NCBI GenBank assembly: GCA_027049035.1
Contig: JALTVI010000073.1
Location: forward strand, 89,193 to 153,192
DNA length: 64,000 nt
DNA from: Sulfurovum sp.
GTDB lineage: Bacteria > Campylobacterota > Campylobacteria > Campylobacterales > Sulfurovaceae
Direction of reading: 5' to 3'
In this document: one piece after another, positions 45,009 through 55,963 of the stretch
Position numbering within the stretch: the stretch's first letter is position 1
Layout of the letters: every line of letters begins with the position of its first letter
Position numbers and translations under genes: made by a program
The notes under the pieces: model-generated
What the model was told of the DNA's origin: nothing
Databases searched by the model: none
What the model saw: only the letters and a program-made list of their open reading frames with translations

Positions 45009-47234
45009 ATGGTAAAATCGCTGAAATTTAAGAAAGAGCAAGGAAGCAGTGTGCAGCAGTGGCCGGCAAAGTGGTTTGTAACGATACTTCTTTTTACAGT
45101 GACACTGCACGCTGCAGTTTGGAACGCACCGTATCCCAAAGAGGAGATTCGAAGCAATACGCTCTTTTCGGTCTTTTCATCTCCGCCAAAACATCTTGAT
45201 CCTGTACGCTCCTACAATGCCAACGAATGGTCTTTTCTGTCACAGATCTATGAGCCGCCTCTGCAGTACAACTACCTCAAAAAGCCCTACGTGCTCGAAC
45301 CGCTGACACTGACGCAGATGCCGCAGATTGTCTATCTGGATGCCAACGAAAGCGAAGTGGGTGTTGAGAATGAGAGTGTGAAGTTCACCCTTTACCGTTT
45401 TACTTTCCGTGATGATCTTGTCTATCAGCGCCATCCTGCATTTGTGAAGGATACCGACGGCACGCTCCATTATGGCAGTTTGAGTGAGGATGGGCTGAAG
45501 AAGATTCACACGCTGGATGACTTTGCCAAAACGCAGAGCAGAAAAGTAACCGCAAATGATTACGCCTATGCCATCAAACGGATGGCGGTACGCCAGTACC
45601 ACTCTCCCATTCTCGATACGATGATGCAGTATATCGTTGGGCTGCGTGACTTTTCACGCGAAGTTACCAAAGCGGCGAAAGCGAAGTTCGCCAAGGGGGA
45701 GCGTCTGGATCTTCGAGATTTCGATATCCCCGGTGTGAAAGTGGTGAATGACAGAACGCTGGAGATACGTATTTACGGAAAGTATCCGCAGTTTCTCTAC
45801 TGGATGGCGATGAACTTCTTTGCCCCAATTCCCTGGGAGGCGGATCTCTTCTATCAGCAAAAGGGGCTGAAACAGAAGAACATTTCGCTCGATACCCAGC
45901 CGGTGGGCAGCGGTCCATACTATCTGGCGGAGAACAGCCCGAATCGGCGTATACGGCTTGTAAAAAACCCGAATTTCCATCTGGAGCGCTATCCCGGACT
46001 GACAGCGGAGGAAGCAAACGCTTCCGGTGTTTCAAAGCAGTTGCTGCGTGACAGCGGCAAGAAGCTTCCCTTTATCGATGAAGCGGTCTATTCGCTGGAG
46101 AAAGAGAGCATACCGCTGTGGAACAAGTTCCTGCAGGGCTACTACGACGCCTCGGGCATCAGTTCCGAAGCGTTCGACCAGGCGGTGCAGATAGGTTCGG
46201 GCGGGAGTATGGGGCTGAGCACAGCGATGAAAGAGAAGGGCATTAGAATGGTCTCATCCGTGGAGCCCTCCATCTTCTATATGGCGTTCAACATGGAAGA
46301 CCCTGTCGTAGGCGGCTATACAGAAAAGCAGAAGAAACTGCGTCAGGCTATCAGTATCGCGCAGGATCAGGAGGAGTACATTTCCATTTTTCTCAATGAG
46401 CGGGGTGTACCTGCGCAGGGGCCTATTCCTCCGGGTATTTTCGGGTATGAAGAGGGCAAAAAGGGAACCAATCCCGTTGTGTATGACTGGATCAACGGCA
46501 AACGGGTACGAAAAAGTATCGATGTGGCAAAAAAACTGCTGGCCCAAGCGGGGTACCCCGGCGGCATTTCGGAAAAAACGGGCAAACGCCTCAAGCTCTA
46601 CTACGACACCACCGCCACGGGGCCTGATGACCGTGCACTGATGGACTGGCGGCGCAAGCAGTTTGCCAAACTGGGCATTGAACTGGTGATCCGTGCTACG
46701 GATTACAACCGTTTTCAGGAGAAGGTGCGCAAGGGCAAAGTGCAGCTCTTTTCCTGGGGGTGGAATGCTGATTACCCCGACCCTGAAAACTTTCTCTTTC
46801 TGCTCTATGGCAAGAACGCCGTAGTCGATACCGACGGGGCGGGTATCAACAGTGCCAACTACAAAAACCCGGTGTTTGATGCCCTTTTTGAGCTGATGCA
46901 GACGATGCCCAATTCGCCTCAGCGCCTTGAGGTCATTGAAAAGATGCTGCAGATTGTGCGTGAAGATGCGCCATGGGTGTGGGGATTCTACCCCAAGAGC
47001 CTTGCACTTGTACACGGCTGGTTTCACAATGTCGTCCCCAATGCAATGGCGAACAATACACTCAAGTATAAACGCATCGACCCCGTGCAGCGCTATGGGA
47101 AGCAGCAGATGTGGAACCGTCCGGTACTCTGGCCGCTGCTGATACTGGCATTGGCGGCACTGCTGCTGGTGTGGGGAGTGAGAGCAGCCTACCGAAGACG
47201 GCAGTCGCGTGTCATACAAAAAGGAGAAGCGTAA
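45009..47234 (+). CDS. Peptide ABC transporter substrate-binding protein with C-terminal membrane anchor
   Basis: This 741-residue protein is a family 5 extracellular solute-binding protein (DppA/YejA type). It has a signal peptide or anchor (about 21-39), then LFSVFSSPPKHLDPVRSYNANEW, KVTANDYAYAIKRM, PVGSGPYYLAENSPNRRIRLVKN and SWGWNADYPDPENFL, all family-typical. It is longer than DppA and ends with a hydrophobic helix (LWPLLILALAALLLVW) and a basic tail, so the binding protein should be fixed to the membrane. ATG 45009 follows GAGGGAAG; TTG 44997 is an in-frame alternative. It begins the importer operon. Confidence 0.88.
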   Translation: MVKSLKFKKEQGSSVQQWPAKWFVTILLFTVTLHAAVWNAPYPKEEIRSNTLFSVFSSPPKHLDPVRSYNANEWSFLSQIYEPPLQYNYLKKPYVLEPLTLTQMPQIVYLDANESEVGVENESVKFTLYRFTFRDDLVYQRHPAFVKDTDGTLHYGSLSEDGLKKIHTLDDFAKTQSRKVTANDYAYAIKRMAVRQYHSPILDTMMQYIVGLRDFSREVTKAAKAKFAKGERLDLRDFDIPGVKVVNDRTLEIRIYGKYPQFLYWMAMNFFAPIPWEADLFYQQKGLKQKNISLDTQPVGSGPYYLAENSPNRRIRLVKNPNFHLERYPGLTAEEANASGVSKQLLRDSGKKLPFIDEAVYSLEKESIPLWNKFLQGYYDASGISSEAFDQAVQIGSGGSMGLSTAMKEKGIRMVSSVEPSIFYMAFNMEDPVVGGYTEKQKKLRQAISIAQDQEEYISIFLNERGVPAQGPIPPGIFGYEEGKKGTNPVVYDWINGKRVRKSIDVAKKLLAQAGYPGGISEKTGKRLKLYYDTTATGPDDRALMDWRRKQFAKLGIELVIRATDYNRFQEKVRKGKVQLFSWGWNADYPDPENFLFLLYGKNAVVDTDGAGINSANYKNPVFDALFELMQTMPNSPQRLEVIEKMLQIVREDAPWVWGFYPKSLALVHGWFHNVVPNAMANNTLKYKRIDPVQRYGKQQMWNRPVLWPLLILALAALLLVWGVRAAYRRRQSRVIQKGEA

Positions 47235-48209
47235 ATGCTGGCCTATATCATCAAACGGATTCTGTACGCCATACCGATTCTCATCGGGGTCAACCTCATT
47301 ACCTTTATGCTCTTTTTCATGGTCAACACCCCGGACGATATGGCGCGCGCACAGCTGGGAGCCAAGCAGACCACACCGGCGATGATCGCGGCCTGGAAAG
47401 CCGAAAAGGGGTATGACAAACCGCTCTTTTATAATGAAAAGGCAACGGGTACGGCGAAGCTGACCGATACACTGTTCGTAAATGAATCTCTCAAACTCTT
47501 CTGGTTCGATTTCGGACTCTCCGATGCCAACCGCAACATCGCCGAAGATATCAGGGCACGAATGGGGCCAAGCCTTGCCATTGCCTTGCCGACCTTTCTG
47601 ATAGCACTGGTAACCAACATATCGCTGGCACTGCTTTTGGTGCTCTTTCGCGGTTCGGTGCTTGATATGTCGGCGATGGTGGTTGCGGTGATGATCATGT
47701 CGGTTTCGGGTCTTTTTTACATCATCGCCGGACAGGTGCTCTTTTCCAAAATCTGGCACTGGGTGCCCATTTCGGGTTACGAGAGCGGCTGGAGTGGAGT
47801 AAAGTTTGTACTGCTGCCGGTTGCCATCGGTGTCTTTGCGGGGCTTGGTTCGGGAGTGCGGTGGTTCCGCTCCATCTTCCTTGAGCAGATCAACCAGGAC
47901 TATGTGCGTACGGCACGCGCCAAGGGCCTTTCGGAAATTGCCGTACTCTTCCGCCATGTGCTGCCAAACGGGATGCTTCCTATTCTTACCGGTGTGGTGG
48001 TGATCATTCCTTCGCTCTTTATGGGATCACTCATTATGGAATCCTTTTTCGGCATCCCCGGGCTTGGCTCCTACACCATCGATGCGATCAACGCGCAGGA
48101 TTTCGCTATTGTCAAGGCGATGGTCTTTCTGGGATCGGTACTTTACATTGTGGGGTTGATACTGACCGATATCTCCTACACACTCTTCGACCCGAGGGTG
48201 ACACTGTGA
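47235..48209 (+). CDS. yejB: Peptide ABC transporter permease (YejB/DppB type)
   Basis: This 324-residue permease has six membrane segments. It begins MLAYIIKRILYAIPILIGV, the usual DppB/YejB start, and has the coupling-helix EAA motif YVRTARAKGLSEIAVLFRHV. The long first periplasmic loop (residues about 30-110) is typical of the subfamily. The stop codon of the binding protein abuts its ATG and its 3' end overlaps the next permease by 4 bp. Confidence 0.92.
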   Translation: MLAYIIKRILYAIPILIGVNLITFMLFFMVNTPDDMARAQLGAKQTTPAMIAAWKAEKGYDKPLFYNEKATGTAKLTDTLFVNESLKLFWFDFGLSDANRNIAEDIRARMGPSLAIALPTFLIALVTNISLALLLVLFRGSVLDMSAMVVAVMIMSVSGLFYIIAGQVLFSKIWHWVPISGYESGWSGVKFVLLPVAIGVFAGLGSGVRWFRSIFLEQINQDYVRTARAKGLSEIAVLFRHVLPNGMLPILTGVVVIIPSLFMGSLIMESFFGIPGLGSYTIDAINAQDFAIVKAMVFLGSVLYIVGLILTDISYTLFDPRVTL

Positions 48210-49546
48210 CGCTTTTTTTCTTGTGGACGGATATACTGGTGTGGACGCTGGTGGCTGCAGCGCTTTTGGGTGGGTGGATGCTGCTGCGTTCGCCTGTCTC
48301 ACGGCAGAAGTGGGTAACGATCTTTCGCTCCAAGATCGCGATGGCGTCGGTGATCGTGCTGTTCTTCTATCTGGTATTCGCACTGCTTGATTCGGTCCAC
48401 TTCAAGGTAGACAAGCCGAATGGAGGTACGCCCATCGTTTCACTGCTTGATATGGCGATGGCGCACCAGAAGGATTTCTCCGAGCGTACCTACTCCGCCC
48501 CCTTTGCGACACATGAATACACCAAAAGTATCGTCGTCGATGCCAAAGGGGTGAGTACGCAGCGTTATCTGCCGCTAAAATATGTCAGCAGTGGGCAGAT
48601 GCTTTCTGGATCTATCCAGGGACTTTTGACGGGTGCACTGATTGCCGTTTTCCTTATTGGGATACATTTGCTGTGGCGTGCAAAAGGCAGTGTCGGTGCG
48701 CATTTCAAAGCGGTTATGCATGGGAATACGCAGCTGCCGTGGCGGACGGCATACGGGGTGTTTGCGTTGATGACGCTGCTGCTTGCCTGGCTTTATGTGA
48801 TGAGCTTCTCCTACCACGTGCTGGGTACCGACAAGGTGGGCGGTGATGTTTTCTATGCCGCACTCAAGAGTATCCGCACAGGCGTGCTCATCGGTACGCT
48901 CACAACGCTGGTGACATTGCCGCTTGCGATCTTCCTGGGGGTGAGTGCGGGATATTTCAGAGGCTGGGTGGATGATCTCATTCAGTATCTCTACACTACG
49001 CTAAGCTCCATTCCGGGCGTGCTGCTGATAGCGGCCGGAGTACTGATGATGCAGGTGATGATGGACAACCACCCCGAATGGTTCGCATCGACCATTGAAC
49101 GCTCCGATCTGCGGCTGCTCTTTTTGATCGTGATATTGGGAGTGACCAGCTGGACGGGACTTTGCCGTATGCTAAGAGCCGAAACCCTACGCATTGCGAA
49201 GATGGATTTTGTCACTGCGGCAAAGGCGTTCGGGGTAAGCAAGTGGCGCATTATGGCACGGCATATCGTTCCCAACCTCACCCACATCATTCTTATTTCC
49301 ATTGTACTGGATTTCTCCGGACTGGTACTGGCCGAAGCGGTACTCTCCTACGTGGGGGTGGGAGTGGATCCTACCATGTACAGCTGGGGAAATATGATCA
49401 ACCAGGCGCGCCTTGAGATGGCGCGAGAACCGATGGTGTGGTGGTCGCTCTTTGCCTCGTTCATCTTTATGTTCATTCTGGTGCTGGCTGCCAATCTGTT
49501 TTCAGACAGGGTACAGCAGGTACTCGATCCGAGAAATGCACAATGA
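48206..49546 (+). CDS. yejE: Peptide ABC transporter permease (YejE/DppC type), extended
   Basis: This 446-residue permease has the core transmembrane region in its second half, with GVSAGYFRGWVDDLIQYLYT, the EAA motif DFVTAAKAFGVSKWRIMARH, and YVGVGVDPTMYSWGNMI. The first 200 residues hold two extra helices and a periplasmic loop (VSLLDMAMAHQKDFSERTY), making it about 100 residues longer than E. coli YejE. Coupled by a 4-bp overlap to the first permease. Confidence 0.9.
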   Translation: MTLFFLWTDILVWTLVAAALLGGWMLLRSPVSRQKWVTIFRSKIAMASVIVLFFYLVFALLDSVHFKVDKPNGGTPIVSLLDMAMAHQKDFSERTYSAPFATHEYTKSIVVDAKGVSTQRYLPLKYVSSGQMLSGSIQGLLTGALIAVFLIGIHLLWRAKGSVGAHFKAVMHGNTQLPWRTAYGVFALMTLLLAWLYVMSFSYHVLGTDKVGGDVFYAALKSIRTGVLIGTLTTLVTLPLAIFLGVSAGYFRGWVDDLIQYLYTTLSSIPGVLLIAAGVLMMQVMMDNHPEWFASTIERSDLRLLFLIVILGVTSWTGLCRMLRAETLRIAKMDFVTAAKAFGVSKWRIMARHIVPNLTHIILISIVLDFSGLVLAEAVLSYVGVGVDPTMYSWGNMINQARLEMAREPMVWWSLFASFIFMFILVLAANLFSDRVQQVLDPRNAQ

Positions 49547-49578
49547 TGTCATCAAAAGAGCACAAAGGAGAGGCTATA

Positions 49579-51202
<1,624 letters not shown>

Positions 51203-51225
<23 letters not shown>

Positions 51226-51835
51226 CGGTACGCTGATCGACTCTACCGAAGCGATTTTGGAGAGTTTCGACATCGCTTTGAAAAACTTTGGCGACGTGCC
51301 GTTTGATGAAGAAGCGATTAAAGCTGAAATCGGCCATCCCCTCGATGCGATGTTCCGCACGCTTGGCGTAAGCGAAGAGAGGGTGTGGGAGCATGTGGCA
51401 GCCTACAAGGCGCACTATCGCACCATTGCCTGTGAAAAGACAGTGCTGTTGCCCAGGGCGCGTGAGGCAGTGGTACTGGCGGCAGCACATGCGAAGCTTG
51501 GCATTGTTACGACAAAAACGGCGGAGTATTCCAGAGAGATGCTGGCGTATATGGGAGTGATGGACTACTTTGAAGTGCTAATTGGAAGAGAGGATGTGAC
51601 TCACCCCAAACCCCACCCCGAACCCATACACAAGGCACTTGAAGCGATGCGTGCTTCCAAAGAGGCATGCTGGATGGTGGGAGATACCCCAATGGATCTG
51701 CTCTCAGCAAAAGCCGCCGGCATCGAGAGTGTCGCGGTCAGCTGCGGCTATGCGGGGGAGGAGCAGCTTTGCGAGCATACGCCAAACATTGTAACCGACG
51801 CCTATGAAGCTGTGCAATTTATTGTAGAATCATAA
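51203..51835 (+). CDS. gph: HAD-superfamily phosphatase (phosphoglycolate phosphatase-like)
   Basis: This 210-residue HAD hydrolase has motif I MTILFDLDGTLIDST with the nucleophile Asp, motif II LGIVTTKT, Lys in DVTHPKPHPEPI and motif IV WMVGDTPMDLLSAKAAG. The helical cap domain is between motifs I and II. Phosphoglycolate or pyrophosphate are typical substrates for this branch; neither is proven. Its start lies within the last codons of yejF, so it is coupled to the transporter genes. Confidence 0.88.
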
Positions 51836-51917
51836 CTGGATATTAAAAAATTTATCATTTCAAGCACAATTTAAGAGTCACCCCATTACAATGGGAAACA
51901 TTTTAGGATTTTGGGTG

Positions 51918-51923
51918 TATACT
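51918..51923 (+). promoter_or_regulatory. Candidate -10 box for porCDAB
   Basis: TATACT preceded by TG lies 30 bases upstream of the porC ATG. A CCCATT/AATGGG inverted repeat (51882-51895) sits shortly before it and could be an operator. Confidence 0.5.
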
Positions 51924-51953
51924 CAGATACTTAACCACTACAGAGGAGATACT

Positions 51954-52517
51954 ATGATTGAGATCAGATGGCACAGCCGTGCGGGTCAAGGTGCCGTGAC
52001 CGGTGCAAAGAGTCTCGGTGACATCGTCGCTACGACTGGAAAAGAGGTACAGGCATTCGCGCTGTACGGTTCTGCAAAAAGAGGGGCGGCGTTGAGAGCC
52101 TACAACAGAATCGATGATGAGCCTATCATTACGCACGAGAAGTTCATGTATCCTGATTATGTTCTGGTCATCGACCCGGCACTTGCAATGACTGACGATA
52201 TCACGATGAACGACAAAGAGACAACCAAATACATCATTACGACGCATCTGGACAAAGAGTCGCTCATTAAAGAGATTCCCGCACTGCAGGGCAAAGAGGA
52301 CAGAGTGTTTGTCGTAGACTGTATCCAGATCTCACTCGATACGATCGGAAGATCTATCCCCAATGCACCGATGCTCGGCGCATTCGTAAAAGTATCGGGA
52401 ATGTTCGAACTGGATTATTTCCTCGAAAACATGAAAAGAGTTCTTGCGAAGTTCCCACAGAAGATTATCGACGGTAACATGCAGGCAATCACAAGAGCGT
52501 ACAACGAAGTCAAGTAA
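51954..52517 (+). CDS. porC: Pyruvate:acceptor oxidoreductase gamma subunit
   Basis: This 187-residue gamma subunit of the 2-oxoacid:ferredoxin/flavodoxin oxidoreductase begins MIEIRWHSRAGQGAVTGAK, a family hallmark, followed by GSAKRGAALRAYNRIDDEPI. It sits first in porC-D-A-B, the order known from Helicobacter pylori pyruvate:flavodoxin oxidoreductase. GAGGAGAT precedes ATG 51954. The enzyme makes or uses acetyl-CoA; in the reductive TCA cycle it fixes CO2 into pyruvate. Confidence 0.92.
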   Translation: MIEIRWHSRAGQGAVTGAKSLGDIVATTGKEVQAFALYGSAKRGAALRAYNRIDDEPIITHEKFMYPDYVLVIDPALAMTDDITMNDKETTKYIITTHLDKESLIKEIPALQGKEDRVFVVDCIQISLDTIGRSIPNAPMLGAFVKVSGMFELDYFLENMKRVLAKFPQKIIDGNMQAITRAYNEVK

Positions 52518-52528
52518 GAGGAGCGATT

Positions 52529-52984
52529 ATGCAAGATTTGAAACTATGTGCACAGGATAAAAGAGGTATCCACGAGCTGGAAGCCGGAAAAGACCTGATA
52601 GGATGGGATGAGGTGACACAGGGAAGCGTTCTGCCTTCATTTGAAGGTGATGCATCCAATGTTGCTCACTTGAAGCAGGAGGAGCGATGCTATTCCGACT
52701 TCAACTCCTATACGGCGACAGTCGCTTCATGGAGAGTGAAGAAGCCGGTATTCAACATTGATGTCTGTATCGACTGTCAGAACTGCTGGGTATGGTGTCC
52801 GGATACGTCCATCATCTCCCGTGACAAGCAGATGCTCGGTATCGACTATGACCACTGTAAAGGGTGTGAAGTGTGCGTGGAGGTATGTCCTACCAACCCG
52901 AAATCGCTTCTGATGTTCGCAGAGCAGGAAGACCTCGAGACAGCATTGTCTCAGTGGCCTGAAAAAAAGAAAAAAGAAAAGTAA
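52529..52984 (+). CDS. porD: Pyruvate:acceptor oxidoreductase delta (ferredoxin) subunit
   Basis: This 151-residue subunit has two [4Fe-4S] motifs near its C-terminus, CIDCQNCWVWCPDTSI and CKGCEVCVEVCPTNP, that pass electrons between the TPP site and the external carrier. The N-terminal 60 residues are a longer extension than in bacterial ferredoxin-like delta subunits, which is usual for Campylobacterota. It is 11 bases after porC. Confidence 0.94.
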   Translation: MQDLKLCAQDKRGIHELEAGKDLIGWDEVTQGSVLPSFEGDASNVAHLKQEERCYSDFNSYTATVASWRVKKPVFNIDVCIDCQNCWVWCPDTSIISRDKQMLGIDYDHCKGCEVCVEVCPTNPKSLLMFAEQEDLETALSQWPEKKKKEK

Positions 52985-52993
52985 GGGGCTGAC

Positions 52994-54226
52994 ATGGCAG
53001 AAAAATTTGATTTACAAGAGAGAGAAGTGTGGGACGGTAACTACGCCGCTTCTCAGGCAATGAGACAGGCGAAGGTCGATGTAATGGCGGCTTACCCCAT
53101 TACACCTTCCACCCCTATTGTTGAGAACTATGGTGCCTATGTGGCAAACGGCTATGTAGACGGTGAGTTTGTAATGGTCGAGTCCGAGCATGCGGCAATG
53201 TCTGCGTGTGTCGGTGCATCCGCTGCGGGCGGACGTGTTGCGACAGCGACCTCTTCACAGGGATTTGCACTGATGGTGGAGGTACTCTACCAGGCTTCCG
53301 GAATGAGGCTGCCTATCGTGCTGAATGTCGTCAACCGTGCACTCGCTTCACCGCTGAACGTACGTGGTGACCATGCCGATATGTACCTTGGGCGTGACAG
53401 CGGATGGATCCAGATGGATGCGTTCAACTCCCAGGAGGCGTACGACCTCGCACTCTGTGCTTTCAAAATCGGTGAGAACCACTCTGTAAGACTGCCGGTC
53501 ATGGTTCATCAGGACGGGTTCATCACTTCGCACACTGCACAGAATGTCTACCCTCTGACAGATGAAGCAGCATACAATTTTGTCGGCGAGATCGACCCGG
53601 TTGATGATATGCTCGACTTTTCAAGACCGGTCACATACGGTGCTCAAACAGAAGAAGACTGGCATTTCGAGCACAAGGCAAAACAGCACAAGGCGCTGAT
53701 GGATTCCGTACCTGTCATCGAAGACGTCTTTGCCGAATTCGAAAAGGTAAGCGGCAGAAAATACAAGCGTGTAGAGAGCTACATGATGGAAGATGCAGAA
53801 GTGGCAATCGTCGCTCTTGGAACGACTGTCGAGACTTCACGTGTCGCTGCACTCAGAATGAGAGAGCAGGGTATCAAAGCCGGTGTCGTTGCACCAAGAG
53901 TCTTCAGACCGTTCCCGTTCGATGAGATCAGAGATGCGCTCGAGAATGTCAAATCTGTCGCGGTACTCGACAGATCAAGCCCGGGCGGTGCAATGGGTGC
54001 CTTCTACAACGAGGTTTCCGCTGCACTCTATACCACAGAGAACAGACCGCTTGTAACCAACTACATTTACGGACTGGGCGGAAGGGACTTTGCCGTAAAA
54101 GATGCAATGGACATCTTCGCAGACCAGAAAGCGAATGCCGATGCCGGCCACATTACAACAGATATCCAGCAGTTCTCCGGTCTGAGAGGACCTAAGCTTG
54201 GATTCTTCAAGACGAAAAGGGGTTAA
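52994..54226 (+). CDS. porA: Pyruvate:acceptor oxidoreductase alpha subunit
   Basis: This 410-residue alpha subunit contributes to the pyrimidine side of the TPP site. It has VMAAYPITPSTPIVENY, VESEHAAMSACVGASAAGGR and ATATSSQGFALMVEVLYQAS cut into the family's conserved N-terminal domain, and PRVFRPFPFDEIRDAL in the C-terminal domain. The sequence groups with pyruvate rather than 2-oxoglutarate enzymes as far as memory allows. Nine bases follow porD. Confidence 0.94.
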   Translation: MAEKFDLQEREVWDGNYAASQAMRQAKVDVMAAYPITPSTPIVENYGAYVANGYVDGEFVMVESEHAAMSACVGASAAGGRVATATSSQGFALMVEVLYQASGMRLPIVLNVVNRALASPLNVRGDHADMYLGRDSGWIQMDAFNSQEAYDLALCAFKIGENHSVRLPVMVHQDGFITSHTAQNVYPLTDEAAYNFVGEIDPVDDMLDFSRPVTYGAQTEEDWHFEHKAKQHKALMDSVPVIEDVFAEFEKVSGRKYKRVESYMMEDAEVAIVALGTTVETSRVAALRMREQGIKAGVVAPRVFRPFPFDEIRDALENVKSVAVLDRSSPGGAMGAFYNEVSAALYTTENRPLVTNYIYGLGGRDFAVKDAMDIFADQKANADAGHITTDIQQFSGLRGPKLGFFKTKRG

Positions 54227-54228
54227 TC

Positions 54229-55182
54229 ATGGCGATTACATCAGTAAAGAACTTAAAAGAATTTTCTACGGCAAACGACCGTTTTGAAGGTGCACATACA
54301 CTCTGCCCGGGCTGTGCCCACTCTATGATCGTTAGAGAGCTTATGAACTGTACGGACGACAATCTGGTTGTTACGACAAATACAGGCTGTCTCGAGGTCT
54401 CCACAGCGGTTTATCCTTTCACATCATGGGATACGTCATGGATGCACATCGGATTTGAAAACGCCGCTTCTGCAGCCGGCGGTGCCGAAGCGATGTACAA
54501 GGCAAGAAAGAAAAAAGGTACACTCAAAGACAACGACGCACCTGTGAAGTTCGTTGCATTCGGCGGTGACGGTTCGACATTTGACATCGGGTTCCAGTGG
54601 CTCTCCGGTGCTTTCGAGCGTGGGCACGACTTTACCTACATCTGTCTTGACAATGAAAACTACGCAAACACCGGTGGTCAGCGCTCTTCAGCGACACCGA
54701 TCGGTGCAACAACATCGACAGCGCAGGCAGGTACACACTCTTATGGTAAGAAAGAGAAGAAAAAAGATATCGTAGCGATCATGGCGGCACACGGTGCACC
54801 ATACGTTGCACAGCTTGCACCGAACAAGTGGAAGTCTATGGCAAAAGGTTTTCAGAAAGCACTGGAGACTGAGGGACCATGTTTCATCAACACAGTATCG
54901 CCTTGTTGTACAGAGTGGAGATTCGATCCTAAAGACACTATCAGCATCACTGACCTGGCGACAGATACACTGATGTTCCCGATCTACGAGATCATCGACG
55001 GTCATGAGCTGAACATTCTCTACAGACCGAAGAACGTGCTTCCTGTAGAAGAGTACCTTGCAGCGCAGGGGCGTTACAAGCACCTCTTCAAGCCGGAAAA
55101 CAAGCATGTCATCGAAGAGATTCAGAAAAACATCAACGAATACTGGGAGATGCTGCAAAGAAGAGAAGAAGCACGCGTCTAA
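54229..55182 (+). CDS. porB: Pyruvate:acceptor oxidoreductase beta subunit
   Basis: This 317-residue beta subunit binds thiamine diphosphate: FGGDGSTFDIGFQWLSGAFE and LDNENYANTGGQRSSATPIG form the TPP-binding stretch, and LCPGCAHSMIV, NTGCLE and SPCCTEWRF give cluster-ligand cysteines. It starts 2 bases after porA and ends the operon. A perfect 10-bp hairpin at 55213-55235 follows. Confidence 0.95.
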   Translation: MAITSVKNLKEFSTANDRFEGAHTLCPGCAHSMIVRELMNCTDDNLVVTTNTGCLEVSTAVYPFTSWDTSWMHIGFENAASAAGGAEAMYKARKKKGTLKDNDAPVKFVAFGGDGSTFDIGFQWLSGAFERGHDFTYICLDNENYANTGGQRSSATPIGATTSTAQAGTHSYGKKEKKKDIVAIMAAHGAPYVAQLAPNKWKSMAKGFQKALETEGPCFINTVSPCCTEWRFDPKDTISITDLATDTLMFPIYEIIDGHELNILYRPKNVLPVEEYLAAQGRYKHLFKPENKHVIEEIQKNINEYWEMLQRREEARV

Positions 55183-55212
55183 AAGTGCTACTTCGGCACA
55201 TCTTTCACTTTA

Positions 55213-55235
55213 GACTGCAGAATTTTTCTGCAGTC
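55213..55235. terminator. Hairpin GACTGCAGAA-TTT-TTCTGCAGTC after porB
   Basis: A perfect 10-bp stem with a 3-base loop lies 30 bases after the porB stop. It may end porCDAB transcripts, although no T-run follows. The 3-base loop resembles the fold-back hairpins next to the heptamer arrays. Confidence 0.5.
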
Positions 55236-55356
55236 ACGTACTATATGTACGCTCCTTTGTAAACTTCTTTGCTAAAGCAAAATCTGCACCAAATCATCAC
55301 TTTTCTCTGTTTTTCAAAGAATCGAATGTAAAAAATTAACTTTATAAATCTTTTTT

Positions 55357-55392
55357 CCAAAACTATTCACCATTCGCTATTCACTATTCACT
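55357..55392. repeat. Heptamer array upstream of luxS (reverse orientation)
   Basis: Units ATTCACC, ATTCGCT, ATTCACT and ATTCACT occupy 55365-55392. On the minus strand this is a run of AGTGAAT units followed by AGTTTTGG (55364-55357), the first eight bases of the box that follows the arrays at 2.3, 10.7 and 27.2 kb (eight of eight at 2.3 kb, seven of eight at the other two). The GGTATGC and hairpin are absent here. Confidence 0.8.
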
Positions 55393-55399
55393 TTTTCCG

Positions 55400-55420
55400 T
55401 TATAATTTGAAAAATTATAA
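55400..55420. promoter_or_regulatory. Fold-back repeat containing the luxS -10 box
   Basis: TTATAATTT-GAA-AAATTATAA is a perfect 9-bp inverted repeat with a 3-base loop. It contains TATAAT (55401-55406), 26 bases before the luxS ATG, so the promoter lies inside the palindrome next to the heptamer array. Confidence 0.6.
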
Positions 55421-55432
55421 AAGGAAAACACT

Positions 55433-55963
55433 ATGCCACTATTAGATAGTTTTACCGTTGACCATACCAAGATGATCGCACCTGCGGTGCGTGTCGCCAA
55501 GAAGATGAAAACACCGTGCGGTGACGACATTACCGTATTTGACCTGCGTTTTACCGTACCCAATAAAGAGCGGCTCTCTGCCAAGGGTATCCATACACTC
55601 GAGCACCTCTTTGCCGGATTTATGAGAGAACACCTCAATTCAAAAAAAGTAGAGATTATCGATATTTCGCCTATGGGATGCCGAACAGGATTCTATATGT
55701 CGCTGCTCGGTACGCCCTCTGAAAAGAAGGTTGCCAAAGCGTGGGAGGCTTCGATGAAGGATGTGCTGGCTGTCAAGAGCGAGGCGGACATTCCCGAACT
55801 CAACCTCTACCAGTGCGGCACCTGCAAAATGCACTCTCTTAAGGCTGCGCAGAAGATCGCTAAAAGGGTACTCAAACGCGGGATTGGTATTATGAATAAC
55901 AAAGAACTGAAACTCAGTAAAAAAGAGCTCAAGAAAATTGCCAAGGAGGGGAACGTATGCTGA
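55433..55963 (+). CDS. luxS: S-ribosylhomocysteine lyase
   Basis: LuxS splits S-ribosylhomocysteine to homocysteine and DPD, the AI-2 precursor, in the activated methyl cycle. The 176-residue protein has the metal ligands in [15 protein letters not shown] and [10 protein letters not shown] (His, His, Cys), and [11 protein letters not shown] with the catalytic Cys. The last 20 residues are lysine-rich. AAAGGAAAACACT precedes the ATG. It overlaps the next gene by 7 bp. Confidence 0.96.
   Translation: MPLLDSFTVDHTKMIAPAVRVAKKMKTPCGDDITVFDLRFTVPNKERLSAKGIHTLEHLFAGFMREHLNSKKVEIIDISPMGCRTGFYMSLLGTPSEKKVAKAWEASMKDVLAVKSEADIPELNLYQCGTCKMHSLKAAQKIAKRVLKRGIGIMNNKELKLSKKELKKIAKEGNVC

Noticed and set aside
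46254..47957. A 567-codon open frame on the minus strand
   Set aside because: It lies antisense to the substrate-binding protein and permease genes, whose family motifs are clear; its translation is rich in His, Arg and Cys without recognisable domains.
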